Shown in pieces: positions 1 to 9,954 of a DNA stretch of 32,765 nucleotides. Each line of letters begins with the position of its first letter. The stretch's first letter is position 1. The position numbers were made by a program, and so were the translations under genes. Source of the DNA: Pelargonium cotyledonis (Eukaryota; Streptophyta; Magnoliopsida; Geraniales; Geraniaceae); NCBI GenBank assembly GCA_036897625.1, contig JAYMTA010000266.1:1-32765 (forward strand), written 5' to 3'. The notes beneath the pieces were generated by a model. The model saw only the letters and a program-made list of their open reading frames with translations, ran no database searches and had not been told where the DNA came from.

Positions 1-1
1 G

Positions 2-425
2 TATATAGACATGGAGAGAGGCCGGTCCTCCATTGTGACTTGGGATCAGTTCAAAGCGGAGCTCAAGAACCAGTTCTATCCAGAAAACGTTGAATTTGAA
101 GCCTTCCAAAAGTTGTGTAGGCTTCGTCAACAAGGGTCGCTGCATGATTACGTGAAAGAGTACTCCGCTACCCTTCTCGAGATACCCAACATTTCGGATA
201 GAGATGCATTATATGGCTTTATAGACGGCTTAAGTCCATGGGAAGCAACAGAGCTGCAGTGGCGCGAAGTCACAGATCTGGCATCCGCTATGGCACACGT
301 GGAGAAGCTGGATGGTTTCCGCGAGACAAACTCGTCTAAGTGACGGACGCATAATCGGAAACGTAAAGGATTCCATCCGGGGCGTTTCAATACTCCTAGT
401 CAAATTAGCCACCCAAGCCCACATA
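2..425 (+). pseudogene. Ty3/gypsy gag fragment, cut at both ends
   Basis: The frame is already open at the window edge and runs to a TGA at 341-343. The residues match the retrotransposon gag (capsid) domain: a Trp-x-x-Phe-Lys start (WDQFKAELKNQF), a central basic stretch RLRQQGSLHDYVKEYSA, then GLSPWEATELQWREV. This domain builds the virus-like particle of the retrotransposon. After the TGA the same frame stays open to about 424 and becomes very basic (RNRKRK), as expected of the linker before the nucleic-acid-binding zinc knuckle, so the TGA looks like a point mutation. No zinc knuckle, protease or pol follows, because a minus-strand LTR fragment begins near 426. The start lies outside the window. 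Family assignment below Ty3 level is uncertain. Confidence 0.75.
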
Positions 426-1724
426 TGTACACAAAGTCATTTGCAAGGTTCATTCGTGAATTAGGGTGAATATGCCATCCTCGGAATACACCTAGGAACA
501 ATTTGCGCCCCCAAGCAAGTTACTCCAAAAGGGGTCACATACACCCATACATTTGCGTTCGGCTCTTTTTGAACATGTAGTGCTACAAAGAATTGTTATT
601 TCAATAGAACCACCCCACTAAGTAGTTCGATCCGCACAAGCCACCCTATGATCAAGGTGAGGTCGTGCTATGATCGGAGTCGTGTGTGATCAAGCCACTA
701 CAAGGCTATGCACCCAATGAACCACCATAGCCATTTGCTCAATTAAGACTATACAAAGGCAACATAAACAAATTAAACCACCATCTTACGACCAAATACA
801 TTCATATCACTTAGGAATTAGTTTATTATAGTTGTAGTTTGGTAAACAACAAGTATAATCAACAAGGAATTAATCATGGCAATTAACATAAAACGTAAAT
901 CATAAAGTAAGCAATTGAGATTATAAAGAACAATAACTTTTTATTGAATTGTAGCAGTATGGAAAGACACAATACATAAATCCAAAATGGCAAAGGGTGA
1001 TCTCACAATCAAACCAAAGTTCAACGATGATCTAACAAAAACCCTTGAATATTAAATCCCTATAATCACTAAAAACAAGTAGAAATGATGAAATAAGAAT
1101 GGAAAGAGATGGAGGACGGTATGGAGGCTCTGAAAACTAGAATGGGAGGTCTGAAGATAATGAAGAGAGGGTGGAGGCTACAAAAATCCGAACCCCTAAC
1201 TCTTGGAATGAGCTTCTATTTATAGGCACCAGACGTTGTGGCACCACGGCGCTGAGAGCCAATGTCGCGGCACTGCGAAGGGTTGACTCTACTGACTGCG
1301 CGTTGATTGGTCGGACTTCTTGCGACGAAGTTGATGATACGCGTTTGACTTTATTTGAATTTTTAATTGGTGGACTCTTAGGCGCAGCGGCACTACAGGC
1401 CAATGTCGTGACGTTGGAGACTTTTTCCCAATTTTCGCATTTCGACTTTAGTTTTCGCTCCCCTTCATGCCCGGACCTGCTCATAATATCTTAAAAACGT
1501 CCAGAACACTAAAAAGGCATTATTGAACACAAATAACCGTAATTAAGCAAATAAAATACCAAAAATACACCAAAGTCGAAATTCATGACACTTGAGCACA
1601 AAGAAGGGCAATTTAGACATTTTTACACACTCAAATAAGGGAAATTAAATTGGAAAAAAGAGCAAAACACGCCAGCTATGTGTAACTTTAGGGTTCAATA
1701 AGTAGCATAAAATGCGAGTTATTA
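426..1724 (-). mobile_element. Truncated LTR, sibling of the solo LTR at 9955-11975
   Basis: This stretch aligns along its length with the LTR at 9955-11975. Shared landmarks are the acttagggtgaata-like block near 460, the cacttaggaattag block near 805, ggtgatctcacaatc near 998, the ttcgctccccttcatgc block near 1455 and agggttcaataa near 1690. Read on the minus strand it starts like the Athila-type LTRs here, but the expected TG is TA at 1723-1724. A minus-strand TATA box lies at 1216-1226. The opposite end, carrying the terminal module with caagtatacc, is missing, so this is a truncated copy joined to the gag fragment at about 426. Small open frames on both strands near 1140-1490 carry no recognisable protein and are not genes. 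Confidence 0.7.
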
Positions 1725-3041
1725 GTATGATAGTAGGTGGTGGTCTCTTCAAAAAAAAAAAATTAAAAAAAATTGAACATATCTTATTTGTTATAGTGCT
1801 CATTTTGGATTTTGCACCAATAACTTTGCATGCATTTGACTTCTTAAGTTTAGGTTGTGTCTATGCTCAGATATGAGATACTTTGTGCATAACATTGAGG
1901 CAATCTCATCCTTCCTTTTGAAGAGTATTAGAAACTTTTTGCAGCATTGATGAGATATGGAGTATATTGTTTGTTAATGTCCGTTTTTTCTCATATGGGT
2001 TGTTTGATCCAACACTTTTGCAAGGAAGGAAATTAGGTAGTAGATAGGCTAGCTGCTCTTGCCTTTCTATAATTGACTGATTCATATTTCTTGACACGTA
2101 CAAAGAAAAGGAGTTTTCATCATTTTAAAGTGTCACGTCAAGGATTACATCTCTACATTTCTTAAGTTTCGGGAAACCAGCTCGTGGGTGCTCGAATTCA
2201 CCTCGGGGGTGAGAGTAAGTTCTCTACCAAATAAATTCATAGCACTGTGAAGAGAATGTAAGAAAAATGTCCAGTTCTTCTTCCATTAATGGAAGAGATA
2301 TATTTTTTTTTACTTGTAGTGGGTGATGGTGTGATAACAGCAGTCGTTTATTGCACAAATTGATGACTGTAAAATGAAAATATCATAAGAGTCTCCTAAG
2401 TCCATCACGAATCCGAGATTCATCCCAAGGGTGTATCACGATGTAATGTAGTTTTTGTGTGTCCATGGATGGCATAACGCGAACCCTAACATGTAATAGT
2501 GTGTCAAAAATTAGTCTCAAGCGGGAGCTCTCGGAAGCGTTTCCGAGAGTAAATCAGAAAATGTGTGTGATAACAAATCTGTAAAAAAATAAATTACCGT
2601 GATGGGTTCATACAAAATAATAACGGTTTTGAGTTTTGTGATAAACAAATACGATGTGGACTTGTATATATTTGTGGGATAATGTATAAATTACTTTGTA
2701 GGTAAAATGGGTGAGGTGATGCCAAAAAATATATATATAGTGTATTGAATAAAATAAGTTGTGTGTTATGTTTCATTTTGAGTGTGTACGGGTATGAGTT
2801 TAAATGTTATATGGTTCAAGGAAATGGGTGTGCAAGAGATGTGCGGTGATAGGGTAATGGGTGTCAGAGAGGTGTGGGGTGACATAAAGAGTATAGCTCG
2901 CAAGAGCGAGGAAATGGAGGGTCTTCAAGGGCAACCCAAAGTGCTAACGTTGGTAAAGAGATAGAGCATCGCGAATACTTTTGAATTTTATACTATAGTT
3001 CACAAAATAGCTTACAATGGTGAGGGGACTCAGAGCCACCT
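1725..3041. other. Unassigned AT-rich intergenic sequence
   Basis: No protein, LTR pair or tandem array is recognisable. It begins with an A-rich run (1751-1775) and contains two short perfect hairpins (2528-2549, 2897-2910). Short open frames show no family signature. Confidence 0.5.
2528..2549. repeat. Perfect hairpin, possible Helitron 3' end on the minus strand
   Basis: Nine-base arms ctctcggaa and ttccgagag enclose the loop gcgt. On the minus strand the hairpin is followed after 13 bases by CTAA and then T (2510-2514 region). That fits the Helitron layout of a hairpin, a short spacer and CTRR. No 5' TC terminus was found, so the Helitron reading is only a suggestion. Confidence 0.4.
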
Positions 3042-3405
3042 ATGGTGAAATTGGTCTTGGAGCTCCACGGGGATGAGACATATGTAGTTTTAAGCTTCTG
3101 CGTGAATGAGACATCTGCGACCTTAAGCCTCTGCAGGAATGGAACATCCGTTGGGATGGCACTTCTGCAGTTTAGGACATTCACTTGAATGGAAATATAC
3201 AGTCTTAGTATTTTGTTGGAATAGACATTTGCGGGTTTGAACTTTTGTGGGAGTGGACATCCATGGTCTTCAACTTACATCAAAATGGACATATGCTGTC
3301 TTGGACTTCCACAGGAATGGTCATCTGCAACCTTAAAAATTTTAGGGAATGGATATTTGAGGTTTTGAACTTCCACATGAATGGACATTCATGTTCTTAA
3401 ACCTG
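3042..3405. repeat. 32-bp tandem repeat array (degenerate minisatellite)
   Basis: About 11 diverged units can be read starting at gacat: a gacat-type start, then a variable part, then cttaaacttcca and ggaatg. Six consecutive units between about 3190 and 3383 are each exactly 32 bp. One unit near 3140 is shortened and the first units differ by 1 bp. No coding capacity is evident. Confidence 0.85.
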
Positions 3406-3411
3406 TAACCA

Positions 3412-3746
3412 AACTGATGTTGGTATGTCATAGGAGACTACCGATAGAGAGTGGCCCTCTGAGGCGTGAATCCAAACTATTATTTTCTTGTTGTAGAACA
3501 CTATCAATAGGGATTGACCCCCAAAATAGCGAATTTGAACTGATGTAGTAATGTCGCGAGAGACTACTTATAGAAAGTGACTCTAGGGTTTGAATCTCAA
3601 TTTATATTGTAAGGTCACAAGAACTAGCAATATGGAGTAGCCCTAAGAGGTGTGATAACCATTTGATGTAGTCATGTCTTGAGAGAATACCAAGAGGGAG
3701 TGGCTCTATAAGGTGCGAATATTAATTGATGTAGTAATGTCTTGAG
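3412..3746. repeat. 61-63-bp tandem repeat array
   Basis: Units start at about 3412, 3475, 3538, 3599, 3661 and 3724 (the last is partial). Each holds a block like aactgatgtagtaatgtc, then gagagactac, then gagtggccct and a gtgaat end. The array begins 6 bp after the 32-bp array and ends just before a pyrimidine-rich stretch leading to the gag remnant at 4086. The two unit sequences are not obviously related. Confidence 0.8.
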
Positions 3747-4085
3747 ATCCTCCTCTACCTCCTCCCCCGACTTCAACCCAGGTAATTAGAACGGAGAGGC
3801 ATCATTTATGTGCGAACCCAATGCGTCGTAACACCCATGGCCATCGTGACACCCCTTGAGCTAGTGATGGTCGAGTTAACCACACCCTCCAAAGGGACTC
3901 TGCCTACCCTAGGCACTCTCACCATAATAAGAGACCTCTGCATACTTAGCACAAAGAAAGTTATGTTCAATCTGAGATCTCCAGGTCAAGGACAAGCAAC
4001 ACTCACTGCCAAGACCCTTTAGCACACTCTACTCCTAGAATAGTGAAAAGCCCCCACCAAAGGGGAAGAATGAATAAGAGGAATA
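3747..4085 (+). other. Leader-like stretch upstream of a gag remnant
   Basis: C-rich sequence without a recognisable protein. A 70-codon open frame at 3810-4022 has no family signature. By position it may be the 5' leader of the following gag, but no primer binding site was recognised. Confidence 0.3.
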
Positions 4086-5091
4086 ATGTCCACAAACAAT
4101 GATACCTCTGGAGTCACGCGCTCTAGGAGTGGTCCGCAATGAGATTTCTTGCTCTCCTAGCCCTACAAGAGGAAGTCCAGCGCATCCGCGATAAAATAAC
4201 ATCCACTATTGTCGCAACAACATCCTCTATTGTGCCAACTGTGAACAACTCACTAAGTCTGCCTCTACAAGAAGTTCAAATTCTCCCACGAATTCGCTTC
4301 CAACACAAAACTTATGACGGTCTCACCAAGTCCATTGAATTTTCAACACGGCTCAAGCTCAAGATGAATTGGCAAACCAATTATGATTCTACGTGCTCCT
4401 TGATCTTCGCTTGCATCATTGTTGTTCAAGCTCAAAAATTGTACTGTGACCTCCCCAAGAGAGTCATCACTTTATGGGAAACATTCAGGAAGATGTTCTT
4501 TGAGAGGTTCACATCAGTAGTAAGGATGTCCAAACCCCAAATCACCCTTATCAATATTTGGCAAAGGCCTACCCAAACACTCGCTAATTGTGTGGATCGT
4601 TTCTGCAAGGAAGAACGTGAGTGTGACGTTACAATGGATGAAATGATGATGGCCACCTTCAGGATAGGGAGACGAACCCCTTTGCCAAGCCGTCTTTACA
4701 AGCGCTTGACCGACGACTTGGAAAGAAATGCTCAACATAACCTACAAGGATACAACCACATTGGAGTCGAAGGCATGCTTGAAAGTGTCCATCACGCCCA
4801 TGACATTGTGTAATGTGGATACACAAGCCAAGCTCCTAATGTAGACAAAGAAACGAAGGTTCAAGAAGACTTCGACTACACTCCCCTCAACACACATACG
4901 AAAATGTGCTCAAACACGCCCTATAGTTGGATAAGTTTCATCCCCCCGCTAAGTTAGCACATGGGAAGAAGAATGGCAACAATGAAAACTTATGCTGCAA
5001 ACTGCACAAAGGCATGGGACAGGACATTGAGGATTGTCACTACATCAAAAAGTTTTTGAAAAAGAAGCTGAGGGAGGGAGGGAGAGTTTGA
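4086..5091 (+). pseudogene. Tat-type Ty3/gypsy gag pseudogene
   Basis: A likely start codon at 4086 opens a short frame ending at a stop after about 18 codons. A frameshift then leads into the open frame 4139-4813. That frame carries the gag capsid domain, seen in AQKLYCDLPKRVITLWETFR, FFERFTSV, LINIWQRPTQTLANCVDRF and a DEMMMATFRIG stretch. After a second frameshift the segment from about 4948 gives a CKLHKGMGQDIEDC motif, the zinc-binding Cys/His box typical of Tat-lineage gag, followed by KKFLKKKLREGG and a TGA at 5089-5091. Capsid assembly and RNA binding would be its original roles. No protease or reverse transcriptase follows: a 51-bp repeat array begins about 120 bp downstream. The parent may thus have been a non-autonomous, gag-only element, or pol has been deleted. 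Confidence 0.75.
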
Positions 5092-5211
5092 GCAATTCAG
5101 GGCCACCTAGAAAAATGCACTACATAAAAAGAAACAAATTGTAACCACTTATAGTAATTGTTATTCAATCAAAGAAATTTCATTTCGCTGTTGACGCCTT
5201 ACAAATAACAA

Positions 5212-6660
5212 AGGATTGGTTGTCATGCCTAAAAGTATGAATCAACTTCATTTGAGGTTTGGTCATCGTGCCTGAAAGCATGAACCAACTGCTCTCAAGG
5301 ATTGCTTCCATCGTCAAGGGGCATGGAGCAACTCCATTATTGATTAAACAATCACCATGCCTTGACAGCTTGGGTCGAATCCACCATTGATTGAAGGATT
5401 GATCGCCACGCCTTAACAACATGGGTGGACTCCATTATTGATTGAAGCATCGATCTCTATGCCTTGAAAACATGGGTCGACTTTATTATTTATTGAAGGA
5501 TATATCGTCATATCTTAACCGCATGGGTCAACTCCATTATTGATTAAAATATCGATTTTCATGCCTTGACAGCATGGGTCGACTCCACCATTTCTTAAAT
5601 GATCTATCACCATGCCTTGAAAGCATGGGTCGACTCCATTATTGATTGAATGATCGATCTCTATGCCTTGATAGCATGAGTCGACGCCACCATTGATTGA
5701 AGTATTGATCATTATTCCTTGACAACATGAGTTGTACCCATTATAGATTGAGGTATTGATCGCCATGCCTTGACAGCATAAGTCGACTCCTCCATTGATT
5801 GAAGGATTGATCACCATGCCTTGATAGCATGGGTTGAATCCATTATAAATTGAAGGATCGATCGTCATGCCTTGACAACATGGGTTAACTCCACTATTGA
5901 TTGAAAGATCAATTGCCATGCCTTGATAGCATGGGTCGACTCCACCATTGATTGAATGATTAATGATCGCCATGCTTTGACATCATGGGTCGACTCCACC
6001 ATTGATTTAAGGATCAATCGTCATGCCTTAACAACATGGGTCGTATCTAGGGGCGGCTCTGAGGGTGTGCAAAGTGGGCGATTGCACAAGGCCCCCAAAG
6101 TCGGGGTCCTCACAACATCGTTTTCGGTTTTTAGCTGCAGTTTTTAATTGCAATTTTTAACTGCGATTTTTAACTGCAATAATAGTGTGATTACAAAAAT
6201 GAGAGCCTCACTATAATGTTTTAGGTTTTACCTACAGTTATTAATTGCGGTCAGAAACTGCAATAAAAGTGAGATTAATTCAGTTCCTAACTGCAACTTA
6301 AAAACTAAGCGGGCCTTCACAAAACTTGGCTCTTTGTGTTTAATTCAACACTTTTATATTATTTTCATTTGTTCATGATCAACTACGATTTAAAAAATTT
6401 AGGGGCCCAAATATTGATTTTGACACAAGGCCCCAAAAATTCTTGAGACGGCCCTGGTCGAATCCACCATTGATTGAATAATCGATCACCATGCCTTGAT
6501 AGCATGGGTCAACTCCACCATTGAATGATTGATTTCCATGCCTTGACATCATGGGTCAACTCCATCATTGATTGAATGATCGATCGTCATGCTTGATAAC
6601 ATGGTTCGACTCCACCATTAAAGGATTGATCGTCATGCCTAATAGCATGGGCCGACATGA
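5212..6660. repeat. 51-bp tandem repeat array (about 20 units)
   Basis: The unit runs catgccttgacagcat, then gggtcgactccacc, attgattgaa and tgatcgatc. Unit starts recur at exact 51-bp steps, for example 5356, 5407, 5458 and 5509, so the register is well kept through the middle of the array. Units at both ends are more diverged or a few bases short. Because 51 is a multiple of 3, the minus strand shows a long open frame of 17-residue repeats at 5515-5973. This follows from the period and is not taken as a gene. A hAT-type MITE interrupts the array at 6048-6456. Confidence 0.92.
6048..6456. mobile_element. hAT-type MITE inside the 51-bp array
   Basis: The 409-bp insert has terminal inverted repeats beginning taggggcggctct on the left and, reversed from the right end, cagggccgtctc. 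It is flanked by 8-bp near-identical copies, gtcgtatc (6040-6047) and gtcgaatc (6457-6464). An 8-bp target duplication and CAGGG-type ends are hallmarks of the hAT superfamily. The interior has no transposase and holds repeated short blocks of the type tttttaactgc. Removing the insert and one duplication restores the normal 51-bp repeat sequence at the junction. Confidence 0.85.
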
Positions 6661-7332
6661 TTGTTGATTGAAGGAAGATCTCCTAAAATTCTAAGTGTTA
6701 AGGAAGGTCCAACAAATTTAAAACTTCACCAAAAAAGTTCTAAATGTTGGATCATTGATAAAGAAACTCCACTAAGAGAAAATCTATACTGAAGGTTTGT
6801 TCCGCGGATATCAATTCCCGAGGAGATACAAGACTGCAGATTCCCATTCCTGCAAGAGTATAAGCACCCCACTAAGTGTTGGAAAGCCTAAATCTCCATA
6901 CTTTTCCAAAGGTTCTAAGTATTGAATCATTCCACTCTCCTCATCCGTACTCTCCGCATCTTTGCTATCTCCATGACTCTTTGTCTCCTCGCCCTTGCGA
7001 GCCATTGTTAGTCAACCACATGACCATAACTCTCATCGCTTTCACGAGCCATTGTTGGTTATCCTCTATGTCCACTCCTCTCCTTGCCCCCAATGAGTCA
7101 CTCTGATCGCCTATAATGACCATGCGACACCTTATGCAAGCAAACTCATACAAAGGGGTAAAACTCAAAATTTGGTTACGTGACAAATGTTTGGAGTCAC
7201 CCGCTCCCAAAGCTCACCTTGACAAGCTTCGTCAAGACCGTTGTCACGGCCTCGCCAAGGCTCTTCTAAGTGAGCCTCCGCTTGAAACTAAGTCCCACAC
7301 TTAGAATAAATTCAACCTCTCCATGGAGGCAC
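6661..7332. other. Unassigned sequence between two tandem arrays
   Basis: No recognisable gene or terminal repeats. Short overlapping open frames on both strands (6811-7304) show no domain. Composition shifts from AT-rich to more GC-rich toward the right, like the LTR-like DNA that follows. Confidence 0.35.
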
Positions 7333-7511
7333 AAGATCCAAGGGCCTTCTGCGAACCCCCTTAAAAGATTAAAGGCTACAAGTCCCAAGGGTCCTCCGCG
7401 AATCCCCTTGGAAGATTAAAGAAAAATAAGACCCAAGGACCCTCTACGAACCCCTTTGGAAGATTGAAGACTACAAGTCCCAAGGGCTCTTCGCGAACCA
7501 CGTTGGAAGAT
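7333..7511. repeat. 47-bp tandem repeat, four copies
   Basis: Four units start near 7333, 7380, 7428 and 7475. Each carries aagtcccaagggtcctc, then cgcgaaccccttgg and aagattaaag. Unit lengths are 47-48 bp and the last unit is incomplete. Confidence 0.8.
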
Positions 7512-8689
7512 CCATCGCGAAGACACAATGAAGCAACGCTAGTACAAGACCAGGACTTTACTCTAACGCGACACTGATAATTCAGAGTCACTAGAAATAG
7601 GAGGGTAACTGATGCTACCTAAAAATCATTAGTCTCAAAATGAATAAGACAGACACATGACCACCTTAATGCCACCTAAGAAACTCGTTACTGATTAAAT
7701 GCGGTCACGCTTGGCCCATGACCTAGAAGGCTTCATGGTCTAGAAATCACACATGCAAAGTCCCATACCTTCCCTGAGCAAATCCGAGCAAGCAGGCCTC
7801 AAAAACTGAAGAATGTCTTTACACACACCAGATGTCGCGACATCCACATCCATTTTTGTGGCATGCGTGAGTGTCTAGCCAGTCAAAAAAAAGCTTGTCC
7901 GCCTGGACACACAAGTTGTGTCCAGATCGGATGTTATGGCATCAACATCCATTGGTGCGACATACATGAGTGTCTAGACCAATGCCACCGCAACATCACA
8001 ACATGTCGCAAAATCCATGCTCCTTCCATCCAAGACTGAACACGTGCTCCTTGTCCCGCTCCACGACAAGCGACCCTTATCCCTCCATGACTAGTGGTTC
8101 TCCCGTCCAAGGTCGGACATGTGAGCCTTGTCCCACCATGAGAAGTGAGCCTTGTCTCACTCAAAGACAAGTGAGCCATGTCCCTCTTTGATGGCCAAGG
8201 AACTCCCAATATTGTGTCAAGTGTTCCCCTACCCTTGCAACACATGGAAGCTTCATCTTCCCAATGCAAAGAAAAGCCTCTTCGAGGAGCACAAGCCTCT
8301 ACGCAGAGCTCAAGCCTCCCCACGGAACTCAAGCATCTCCACAAAGCAAAGGCACCAAGGAGCTTCACATGAGTAAAGGAACTCCCAACACTAAAGAAAA
8401 TACACTAAGTGTTACAAGATAGTATTTCACGAAGCATGGTCCCTTCATGAAGCATAAGTCCCCGCGAAGAGTGGAGCAGAAGGCTTCAACATGGCTCCAA
8501 ATAGACACAATTTCTTGGCACACAACATGAATGTCGCGACATTCGTCCGTCTCAACACCACAAGCAAGACTCTTGTGATCCAAACCTCTCAAACTATGAA
8601 ATGTGGCATGTGACACCTCAAGTCACTCCACAAGGTTCTCGCAAGGCTGAAACCTCACCAAGACACTTTTAAGGTGCACCAACATGTCA
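7512..8689 (+). other. GC-richer LTR-like sequence with TCGCGA-centred palindromes
   Basis: No protein could be assigned; the 144-codon minus-strand open frame at 7934-8368 has no family features. Perfect palindromes gatgtcgcgacatc (7831-7844) and gaatgtcgcgacattc (8529-8544) occur, with a decayed form near 7929-7945. The stretch leads without a visible border into the LTR copy ending at 9089 and may be its upstream part. Confidence 0.35.
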
Positions 8690-9089
8690 CTGTGACATCA
8701 ACACTTTTGAACTCCCATGACGTTGTCCCGCGGGGTAGAGGCTCACAAAGGATTTAGCAATTCATCTTATCATGTGAGAAGCGTATGGGACACACTAACC
8801 TCTATGGCATGCCCGAGCAATGCGTCTGGAGAGAAAGCATCCCAAGATCACAAAATGGGCTAAATGGGACAAAGTGAGCCAAATGGGCCTAGACAGGCCT
8901 CACACTTTCTAACAACTAATCACGCGCTGACACGTGAAAATTGTTGGTAAGAGCCTATAAATAACCCCCCTCTTAAAAGAATTTGACAAAGGACTTGGAC
9001 ACTTAGGCTAGACACCCTTACTTACGTGGACAAGAAGACTCACACTCCTAGTGTGTTTATGTTGACTCAAAGTCAAACCAGGCACATCA
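8690..9089 (+). mobile_element. Plus-strand LTR 3' part (copy A)
   Basis: It aligns with the LTR ending at 12399 through gctcacaaagg, gagccaaatgggcct, gcctcacac, actaatca and a TATA box (cctataaata, 8954-8963), then cttaggctagacaccctt, a cacact-cct-agtgtg hairpin (9041-9055) and the end cacatca (9087-9089). Relative to copy B most of the segment between TATA box and hairpin is deleted. The left border is not visible. Confidence 0.6.
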
Positions 9090-9559
9090 AACATTTTTGT
9101 GATTTTAAATTTTCAAATAATGTATAAATTATATTAGAAAATTCATGAACAATAGGAAAAATAAAGTTAAAGAATCATAATTTTTTGCATAAATATCCTA
9201 TTGGAGTTTTTTTTTTTTTTTTTTTTTTTGGTATATGTCGAAAATAATACAATTATCAACTATGTTTTTCATAAAATCCACAATCATGAATGTCGCGGCA
9301 TTCAAGCCCGATGCCACGACAACTAGGACCCTGTGAAGTTGTATAAACCCTTGTATGCCAATGAAATGCACCCTCATGCCGCTGAATTTAGTCCGTCCAG
9401 CCTTTAGCAAGCATCTTTTCATGCCCTAACACCCTATGGTCAACTCCCCTAGACCTTGATTGATACACAACGAAACCAGACACTTTTGTAAGGCTGATTC
9501 AAGGCATCCACCTTACTTTGTCACCTTCGAGGCACTCTAAAAAGGCCTTATAACAAAAA
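9090..9559. other. AT-rich spacer, poly-T run and LTR-like sequence
   Basis: Contains a run of 23 T (9207-9229) and a near-palindrome gaatgtcgcggcattc (9288-9303) like those at 7831 and 8529. No gene seen. Confidence 0.4.
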
Positions 9560-9954
9560 TACTCTCATATGCCCCTGACTATGCAAGGTGCTAGCTCACA
9601 AGTGGGTTCAGGCGAGTCATCTCATCACTCAAGAGTCCAGGCAAAGTATAAGCCTCAAGGTGGAGCACAATCAACACCCCCAAGCGCCCATGACTATGCC
9701 TCATGAGGCACTAGCTCACAAAGGGTCTTGGCAAGCCCTCTCATCTCATAATAGGCTTACAGAACATGCTCACCTCATCGGCACACAAGAGATACGCATC
9801 CAAGGGAAATAAAGAGCCTAACACCACAAATGAGCTAAGAATGCACAAAGGGCCAAGTAGACCATTTAGGCTTAAAGAGCCAAATGGGCCTTAATGGGCC
9901 TCACATCTTCATCAACTAATCAAGTCATGACATGTGGCATAAGGTCGTAAGAAG

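Noticed and set aside
1137-1494. Overlapping open frames of 115 and 107 codons on opposite strands
   Set aside because: They lie inside an LTR that is shared with a second copy where the frames are not kept; no domain is visible.
3042-3405. Regular 32-bp repeats as a CRISPR array
   Set aside because: The repeats are contiguous, with no unique spacers between conserved repeats, and the DNA is from a plant nucleus.
5515-5973. 152-codon minus-strand open frame of 17-residue repeats
   Set aside because: It is produced by the 51-bp period (a multiple of three) and covers only part of a noncoding array; the pattern breaks with the repeat register.
7934-8368. 144-codon minus-strand open frame
   Set aside because: The GC-richer LTR-like region produces open frames on both strands; composition is Cys-, Trp- and Met-rich and unlike a structured protein.
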